A stretch of DNA of 64,000 nucleotides from Streptomyces filamentosus (GTDB lineage: Bacteria; Actinomycetota; Actinomycetes; Streptomycetales; Streptomycetaceae): assembly GCF_014654895.1 (NCBI RefSeq), contig NZ_BNBE01000002.1:992001-1056000 (forward strand). The letters run 5' to 3'. This document shows positions 59,250 to 64,000 of this stretch, piece by piece; position 1 is the first letter of the stretch; each line of letters opens with the position of its first letter. Both the position numbers and the translations under genes were made by a program. The notes beneath the pieces are model-generated. The model was not told the DNA's origin. It saw only the letters and a list, made by a program, of their open reading frames with translations, and searched no databases.

Positions 59250-59394
59250 GTTCTTTCCTCCGTGGACGGCCCCGTCTCGTGCGTCGCTCCATGGTGCTCG
59301 CGACCGGTCACCTTCGCGACCCAAAGCGTCACCCTGGGTGACCATCGGGGAGGTCGAGGTGCGGGGACCGCCGGATGGGCGGAGGGTCGGAGAC

Positions 59395-60432
59395 ATGAAC
59401 GCGAGGACTCGGATCAGGGTGGTCGTGACCGGCGCCACCGGGAACGTGGGGACGAGCGTGGTGCGGGCGCTGGCCCGGCGGGAGGAGGTGGGTTCCGTGC
59501 TGGGGCTGGCCCGCCGGGAGCCGGGCCTGCGGCTGCCGGGCGTCGAGTGGGCCGCCGTCGACCTCTCCCTGGACGGCGACGGGCCCCGGCTCGACCGGTA
59601 CGTGGCGGACGCGGACGCGGTGGTGCACCTGGCGTGGCGCTTCCAGCCGACGCACGATCCGGTGAAGACCTGGCGGACCAACGTCCTGGGGACGCTGCGG
59701 GTGTGCGAGGCGGTCGCGGCGGCGCGGGTGCCCGCGCTGGTGTGCGCCTCCTCGGTGGGGGCCTACTCCCCCGGCCCCGAGGGCGGCGCGCCGGTCTCCG
59801 AGGCGTGGCCGACGCACGGCTGGCCGGGCGCCGCCTACAGCCGGGAGAAGGCGTACCTGGAGCGGGTCCTGGACACCTTCGAGCGGGATCACCCGCAGAC
59901 CCGGGTGGTACGGATGCGGCCGGCGTTCCTGTTCAAGGAGGAGGCGGCGAGCGAGCAGCGACGGATCTTCGCCGGCCGGTTCCTGCCGGGGCAGCTGGTC
60001 CGGCCCGATCTGCTGCCGCTGCTGCCGGAGCCTGCGGGCCTCCGCTTCCAGGTGCTGCACACCGACGACGCCGCCGACGCCTACGTGCGGGCGGTGCTGC
60101 GGGACGTGCGGGGCGCGTTCAACCTGGCGGCGGATCCGGTGGTGGACGCGGCGCTGCTCGGGGAGCTGTTCGACGCCCGGCCGGTGCGGGTCCCGGCGGG
60201 CGCGGTGCGGGGCGCCCTGGCCGCGGCCTGGCACCTGCGCCTCGCGCCCGCCTCCCCCGGCCTCTTCGACCTGCTGCGGCACATCCCGGTGATGTCCACG
60301 GAGCGGGCCCGCGAGGAGCTGGACTGGCGGCCGGAGGCGAGTTCGGTGGAGGCCCTGGAGGCGTTCCTGCGGGGGGTCCGCTCGGGCGCGGGCGACGACA
60401 CGGCGCCCCTGGCCGGGCGCCGCGTCGCCTGA
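59395..60432 (+). CDS. NAD-dependent epimerase/dehydratase family protein
   Basis: 345 residues from ATG 59395 after GGAGG. Extended SDR fold: VVVTGATGNVGTSVVRAL near residue 10, the Y-x-x-x-K pair in AAYSREKAYLERVL near 151, and a C-terminal substrate domain with LDWRPEASSVEAL. The YSREK motif fits NAD(P)-linked sugar-nucleotide or small-molecule reductases. Specific substrate not evident. Confidence 0.87.
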   Translation: MNARTRIRVVVTGATGNVGTSVVRALARREEVGSVLGLARREPGLRLPGVEWAAVDLSLDGDGPRLDRYVADADAVVHLAWRFQPTHDPVKTWRTNVLGTLRVCEAVAAARVPALVCASSVGAYSPGPEGGAPVSEAWPTHGWPGAAYSREKAYLERVLDTFERDHPQTRVVRMRPAFLFKEEAASEQRRIFAGRFLPGQLVRPDLLPLLPEPAGLRFQVLHTDDAADAYVRAVLRDVRGAFNLAADPVVDAALLGELFDARPVRVPAGAVRGALAAAWHLRLAPASPGLFDLLRHIPVMSTERAREELDWRPEASSVEALEAFLRGVRSGAGDDTAPLAGRRVA

Positions 60433-60462
60433 CGCCGCCGACCGGCGCCCGCACCCGTCCCG

Positions 60463-61347
60463 TCAGGGGCGCGGCCCCGCCGCGCCCGCCCAGTCGACGA
60501 CGCCGATCGCCGCGCCGGCCGCCTCCCTGCCCTTGCAGTGCGCGCGGTGGCGGCGCAGGACGGCGGCGACGTCGAGGTGGCGGGCGAACGCCGGGTGGAC
60601 GGCGAGCCGTCCGGCGTACGCCCAGAGGGCGCGGTGCTCCGCGACGCGGTGCAGGACGGTGGCGTCGAGGTGCCAGCGGTGGACGGTGTCGAGCTGCACC
60701 AGGGCACCCCACACGTGCACGTCGGCGAGGGTGGGGTCGGTGCCGAGGACGTAGGGGCGGCCGGCGAGCCGCGCGTCGAGGTCGGCGAGCGCCGCGAAGA
60801 GCGCGGCCCGCGCCTCCTCCGCCTGCCGGCGGGCGGCGGGTTCCGGGTCGAGGCCGAGCTCCCCGGCGCGCTGGGCGGCGCGGTGGATGCCGTGGGCGCA
60901 CAGGGCGGCGAGGGCGTCGGTCTCCTCGCGGTGCTCCTCGGGCAGCAGGTCGGGGCCGTCGCCGCGGAAGCGCAGCGCGAGGTCGCGGAGGATGTCGGGG
61001 ACGTGGGTGCTGACGATCCGTCCGGTCCAGCCGTCGCCGAGGACGGGCGCGGCGGCGGGGCCCCGGTAGAGGTGGGCGCTGGCCTCGTAGAGCGGGCGGA
61101 GCACGTCGTACGAGCCGTCCGGGGCGTCGGGCACCTCGGGGAGGAGGCGCAGCGGCAGCGTGTCGTCGAGGCCGAGCAGGGCGTGGGTGACGGCGATGCT
61201 CAGACAGTCGGGGTCGGCCGGGGCGACGTGGAGGCGGTAGCGGTGCGGCACCGCGTAGTGGCCGCTGGCGGCGTCGCGGCCGATCCGGCCGCGGAAGGCG
61301 GGCGCGGCGGAGGCGGGCAGCAGCGAGGACGGGACGACGACGGGCAT
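60463..61347 (-). CDS. glutathione-transferase-family protein (YqjG/Xi-like)
   Basis: 294 residues from ATG 61347. The fold and length match glutathionyl-hydroquinone reductases of Actinobacteria: FRGRIGRDAASGHYAVPHRYRLHV, STHVPDILRDLALRF, and DVHVWGALVQLDTVHRWH (read in parts). The usual catalytic C-P-x-C is replaced by ADPDC, so the classic mechanism is doubtful. Actinomycetes use mycothiol rather than glutathione. A cysteine-type leader peptide gene lies 174 bases upstream, suggesting sulfur control. Confidence 0.8.
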   Translation of the reverse strand: MPVVVPSSLLPASAAPAFRGRIGRDAASGHYAVPHRYRLHVAPADPDCLSIAVTHALLGLDDTLPLRLLPEVPDAPDGSYDVLRPLYEASAHLYRGPAAAPVLGDGWTGRIVSTHVPDILRDLALRFRGDGPDLLPEEHREETDALAALCAHGIHRAAQRAGELGLDPEPAARRQAEEARAALFAALADLDARLAGRPYVLGTDPTLADVHVWGALVQLDTVHRWHLDATVLHRVAEHRALWAYAGRLAVHPAFARHLDVAAVLRRHRAHCKGREAAGAAIGVVDWAGAAGPRP

Positions 61348-61521
61348 GGTGCTCCCAGGGTTGCTCGGTGCTGGGTCCGGGCAGGCGGGGCCCCGAGGTG
61401 CGCGGGATCCCGGGCGTGCGGGATCCGAGGCGTGCGGGAACGCCCGTGCGGCGGCAGCAGAGTGACGGGAAGTCGGGGCGGGGAGGGCCGCCGGCCCGCG
61501 GGGCGGGGCGGCCGGGCACGG

Positions 61522-61632
61522 TCAGGCCGCGCTGCACACCCGCAGCAGGTCGATGTGGCGGCGCGAGGTGAGGGGCAGGGGGCGCGGCAGGGAGCGGGCC
61601 TGGTGGCCGCGGAGCCCGTCGCCGTGTCGCAT
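61522..61632 (-). CDS. short leader peptide of sulfur-related operon
   Basis: 36 residues ending RRHIDLLRVCSAA. This matches the small 'putative leader peptide' class (RRHIDLLRVSSALC-like) found upstream of cysteine and sulfur metabolism genes in Streptomyces. It starts at ATG 61632 and is too short to be a usual protein. It probably controls the downstream GST-like gene by translation-coupled attenuation in response to cysteine or cysteinyl-tRNA supply. The leader class is recognised from memory. Confidence 0.75.
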   Translation of the reverse strand: MRHGDGLRGHQARSLPRPLPLTSRRHIDLLRVCSAA

Positions 61633-61647
61633 GGTTCCCTACCCGTC

Positions 61648-61671
61648 CACTCGGATTCCCTGGTCCGAGTG
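61648..61671. promoter_or_regulatory. inverted repeat before the leader peptide
   Basis: CACTCGGA (61648-61655) and TCCGAGTG (61664-61671) are perfect 8-base arms with an 8-base spacer, 16 bases upstream of the leader ATG. It may be an operator of the divergent Rrf2 regulator or a leader hairpin. Confidence 0.55.
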
Positions 61672-61824
61672 TCGGACCGGCGGCGGACGCCGTCAAGGGC
61701 GCGGACGCGACGGTCTCGGGCGTTCCCGCGCCGGGGCGGGGAGCGGAGCCGGGGACGGGCGGGCGGCGGGCGGGCCGCGCCCCGTGCCGGCGGAGGCGCG
61801 GGGCCCGGGCGGACGGGCGGCGCC

Positions 61825-61862
61825 CCTCGGAGCCGTACGGAATCCTCGGAGCCGTACGGAAT
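61825..61862. repeat. 19-base tandem duplication ahead of the Rrf2 gene
   Basis: CCTCGGAGCCGTACGGAAT occurs twice in direct tandem (61825-61843 and 61844-61862). Each copy contains the palindrome CCGTACGG. The second ends 10 bases before the regulator's ATG at 61873. Two adjacent palindromes on one face suggest an autoregulatory operator. Confidence 0.75.
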
Positions 61863-61872
61863 AATGCGCCGC

Positions 61873-62328
61873 ATGCGCATTTCAGCCAGGGCCGACTACG
61901 CCGTGCGGGCCGCCCTCCAGCTCGCCGCCGCCCGGGACTCGGGACCCCTGAAGGCCGAGGCGATCGCCGAGGGGCAGGGCATCTCGCACAAGTTCCTGGA
62001 GGGGATCCTGGGCGACATGCGCAAGGGCGGGCTGGTGGAGAGCCAGCGCGGCGGGCGGGGCGGCTACTGGCTCGCGCGGCCCGCCGAGACGATCTCGGTC
62101 GCCGACGTCATCCGCTGCGTGGACGGCCCGCTGGTGTCGGTGCGCGGCGAGCGGCCGCCGGACCTGGCGTACACGGGCCCGGCCGCCTCCCTGCTGCCGC
62201 TCTGGATCGCCCTGCGGGCCGGCGTTCGGGAGGTCCTGGGCGTCTCGCTCGCGGAGGTCGCCTCCGCCGACCTGCCGGCCGGCATCACCACGCGGGCGGC
62301 CGACCCGGAGGCGTGGACGAACCCCTGA
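61873..62328 (+). CDS. Rrf2-family regulator, non-iron-sulfur type
   Basis: 151 residues from ATG 61873 (MRISARADYAVRA, the canonical family start); ATG 61864 is in frame. Winged helix near residues 1-80 (ISHKFLEGILGDMRKGGLVESQRGGRGGYWLAR, read in parts). Only one cysteine (IRCVDG) lies where IscR and NsrR have three, so it should not carry an Fe-S cluster and resembles CymR instead. It sits between a sulfur leader/GST unit and a SfnB-like gene, so sulfur status is a likely signal. Confidence 0.88.
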   Translation: MRISARADYAVRAALQLAAARDSGPLKAEAIAEGQGISHKFLEGILGDMRKGGLVESQRGGRGGYWLARPAETISVADVIRCVDGPLVSVRGERPPDLAYTGPAASLLPLWIALRAGVREVLGVSLAEVASADLPAGITTRAADPEAWTNP

Positions 62329-62487
62329 CGGGCCCTCGGCGGCCCCCGTCGGACCTCGGCCTCCCGAGGCCGCCCCTGCCGTCAGCCCCTCCCCACCTGC
62401 GACGGCTCGATCGGGTCCCACCCACCGAAATCCTCCCATCCACATGTCGGACACCCCTTGGGGGCTCCGGGCCGCCTCTGCCACTAT

Positions 62488-62505
62488 CCCTACTGATTCA
62501 GTGGG
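62488..62505. promoter_or_regulatory. palindrome CCTACTGATTCAGTGGG before the SfnB-like gene
   Basis: ACTGATTCAGT (62492-62502) is a perfect 11-base odd palindrome, extended to CC/GG at both ends with one mismatch. It lies 30 bases upstream of the SfnB-like start. Operator of a sulfur or Rrf2 regulator is a possibility. Confidence 0.5.
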
Positions 62506-62531
62506 ATTCCGGGAGGGCAGGTGGGGGCGGG

Positions 62532-63773
62532 ATGAGCACGCAGCGGACGGCGCCTAGGGACGACACGCTCTGGCGGCGGGTCGTCCGGGAACTCGCCGAC
62601 GACCTGGCCGTCGACGCGCAGGACCGGGACCGGGCGGGCGCGGCCCCCTCCGACGAGGTGGAGCGGCTCCAGGAGGCGGGGCTCCCCGCCTTCCTCACCG
62701 CCTCCGACCCCGCGTCCGGCGGCGGCGGGCACGGCGCCGACCTGCGCACCGCGTGTTCCGCCGTACGGGAACTGTCCGCCGCCGACGGCTCGGTGGGCGA
62801 ACTCCTCGCCCACCACTACGCCCTGTCGTGGACGAGCCGCTTCCTCGACGGGCCGCCGGGGCGGCGCGCCGCGGAAGCGTTCCCGCGCCTCGACGCCCGG
62901 ACCGCGGCCGAGGGCTGGCTGCTCGCCGGGGCGACCGAGCCTCCCCCGCCGTCCGACGCCGGGCCGGGCCTCACCCTCACCCGGGCCGACCGGGGCGGCT
63001 GGCTGCTCGACGGACGGCGCGCCTTCGACTCGGCCGTGACCGTGGCCGACCGGCTCGTGGTCACCGCCCGCCCGGCCGGCACCGGCGACCTGCTGGTCGT
63101 CCTCGTGGACCCGGCCCACCCCGGGGTGTCCGTGCGGGCCGCGGCCGACCGGGTCGGCCAGCGGCTGACCGGCGCCGGCACCGTCGTCTTCGAGCACGTG
63201 CCCGTCCCCCGGGCGCGGGTCCTCGGCACCCTGCCGGCCGACGAGCACGCCGTGGCCCCGTTCACCGCGCTCGCGCCGCTCGTGCTGCGGCTGCTCCTCG
63301 TGCACGTGGCGCTCGGCATCGCGGAGGGGGCGCTCGCCGAGGCCCGCGACGTGAACCGGGCGGACGCCCCGGCGGACCCGGGGGACGATCCGTACCTGCT
63401 GCTCTCCTACGGGGAGCTGGCGACGGCCGCGCACACCGCGGCCGCCGTCGCCGAGCGCGCCACCGACGCGCTGACCCGCGGCCTGCGCACCGGATGGACC
63501 CTCGGCGTCGAGGAACGCGCCGACCTGGCGGTCCTGGTGGCCGCCGCCGAGACCGTCACGGGCCGCGAGGCGGTGCGGCTGACCACCAGGATCCTGGAAC
63601 TCGTCGAGGACGCGCCGCCGCTCGCTCCGGGCACGGGCGGCGGCCCCGGCTTCGACCGCTTCTGGCGCAACGCCCGCGCGCTCACCGCCCGCGCCCGGCC
63701 CTCCCACCGGCTCCGGGACATCGGCGACCACTACCTCAACGGCAGCCACGCCCGGCTGGCGCGCAGCGCCTGA
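62532..63773 (+). CDS. acyl-CoA-dehydrogenase-fold flavoprotein, SfnB/DszC-like
   Basis: 413 residues from ATG 62532 with GGGGGCGGG ahead. It has the all-helical ends and beta middle of the acyl-CoA dehydrogenase fold (LQEAGLPAFLTASDPASGGGG; RAFDSAVTVADRLVVTARP; DHYLNGSHAR at the end). It lacks the catalytic glutamate motif of true dehydrogenases and resembles the sulfur-acquisition oxidoreductases SfnB and DszC, flavin-dependent monooxygenases for organosulfur compounds. Position beside the Rrf2/leader genes supports this. Confidence 0.8.
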   Translation: MSTQRTAPRDDTLWRRVVRELADDLAVDAQDRDRAGAAPSDEVERLQEAGLPAFLTASDPASGGGGHGADLRTACSAVRELSAADGSVGELLAHHYALSWTSRFLDGPPGRRAAEAFPRLDARTAAEGWLLAGATEPPPPSDAGPGLTLTRADRGGWLLDGRRAFDSAVTVADRLVVTARPAGTGDLLVVLVDPAHPGVSVRAAADRVGQRLTGAGTVVFEHVPVPRARVLGTLPADEHAVAPFTALAPLVLRLLLVHVALGIAEGALAEARDVNRADAPADPGDDPYLLLSYGELATAAHTAAAVAERATDALTRGLRTGWTLGVEERADLAVLVAAAETVTGREAVRLTTRILELVEDAPPLAPGTGGGPGFDRFWRNARALTARARPSHRLRDIGDHYLNGSHARLARSA

Positions 63774-63869
63774 CCGCACGTCACCGGACCGGCGCCGGTG
63801 ACACTGCGGGCCACCGGGCGGGCACCGGTGGCCCGACGCCCACCACTCCCACGCCCGCCGCTGCCGCGC

Positions 63870-64000
63870 TCACCGCTCCCGCGTCAGCGTGGCCATCTCC
63901 TCGCCGTCCACGTCCCACCGGTGGAGCGCGATCCGGCCGTCCTCGCCGCCGATCTCCCAGACGTCGGCCCGGCAGTCCGGGAGGTCGGTGACGACCTTCT
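63870..64000 (-). CDS. C-terminal part of an unknown protein (partial)
   Basis: The complementary strand reads 43 codons from the right edge to a TGA at 63872-63870, ending MATLTRER after WEIGGEDGRIALHRWDVDGEE (read in parts). The rest lies outside the window. No family can be assigned from so short a piece. Confidence 0.5.
   Translation of the reverse strand, partial: KVVTDLPDCRADVWEIGGEDGRIALHRWDVDGEEMATLTRER

Noticed and set aside
1..64000. tRNA or rRNA genes
   Set aside because: Looked for the TTCGA arm and typical acceptor stems and for rRNA-like stretches; none seen, though no search program could be run.

Overview
The window reads as chromosomal Streptomyces (or a very close actinomycete). 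It has very high GC, genes packed with 1-4 base stop/start overlaps, frequent GTG and TTG starts, and lineage-typical families (streptophobe, DUF6777, DUF1876, DUF5133, CsbD, hydrophobic 50-residue proteins). By eye I found only one TTA codon in the recognised genes. No rRNA, tRNA, CRISPR array or intact mobile element was seen. The one trace of a mobile element is a decayed IS5-type transposase at 17.8-18.26 kb.

Layout. 0-3.5 kb: end of a membrane protein, an SH3-like protein, a Ser/Thr kinase and a streptophobe membrane protein. 3.98-10.3 kb: ectABCD and ehuBCDA, for synthesis, hydroxylation and uptake of ectoine. 10.4-14.3 kb: DUF6777 protein, a MocR-type regulator and an FBP zinc-finger protein. 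14.4-17.8 kb: glutarate/lysine catabolism (glutaryl-CoA dehydrogenase, glutarate CoA-transferase, FCD-type GntR). 17.8-19.1 kb: IS remnant and a TetR regulator. 19.3-31.6 kb: secreted and stress proteins (discoidin-domain hydrolase, beta-propeller, CBS-BON, DUF1876, CsbD, PfpI, SpoIIE-type phosphatase, beta-lactamase-like lipoprotein), an FAD monooxygenase and a TetR/DUF4345 pair. 31.85-33.26 kb: P450 plus ferredoxin. 34.9-37.0 kb: dhaKLM dihydroxyacetone phosphotransferase. 37.26-40.1 kb: cobalamin riboswitch and cbiMNQO cobalt transporter. 40.3-44.4 kb: 2,4-dienoyl-CoA reductase, PadR regulator, second FAD monooxygenase. 44.5-49.5 kb: DUF2252, HutC-type GntR with a DasR-like site, and an APC permease. 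49.8-54.0 kb: FGGY kinase with two FAD oxidoreductases (glycerol-phosphate type). 54-61.3 kb: P450, D-Ala-D-Ala carboxypeptidase, CGNR protein, MFS exporter, epimerase. 60.4-63.8 kb: a probable sulfur-responsive group (GST-like protein behind a leader peptide, Rrf2 regulator, SfnB/DszC-like flavoprotein).

The most unusual feature is a pair of AT-richer arrays built on a 7-base grid around GGATCC. One (154-329) lies inside the first codons of a gene and encodes heptapeptide repeats. The other (15664-15813) fills the divergent promoter between gcdH and the glutarate CoA-transferase gene. They share the 15-mer GGATTTTGGATCCAG, so they look like copies of one dispersed element. The second array contains ATTGGATCCAAT, which is the sequence I remember as the operator of the FCD-GntR protein VanR. 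Other regulatory DNA read directly: an inverted repeat over the mocR start, duplicated TetR half-sites, a perfect 14-base palindrome before fadH, a DasR-like palindrome, a cobalamin riboswitch, a 19-base tandem duplication before the Rrf2 gene, and several strong hairpin terminators.
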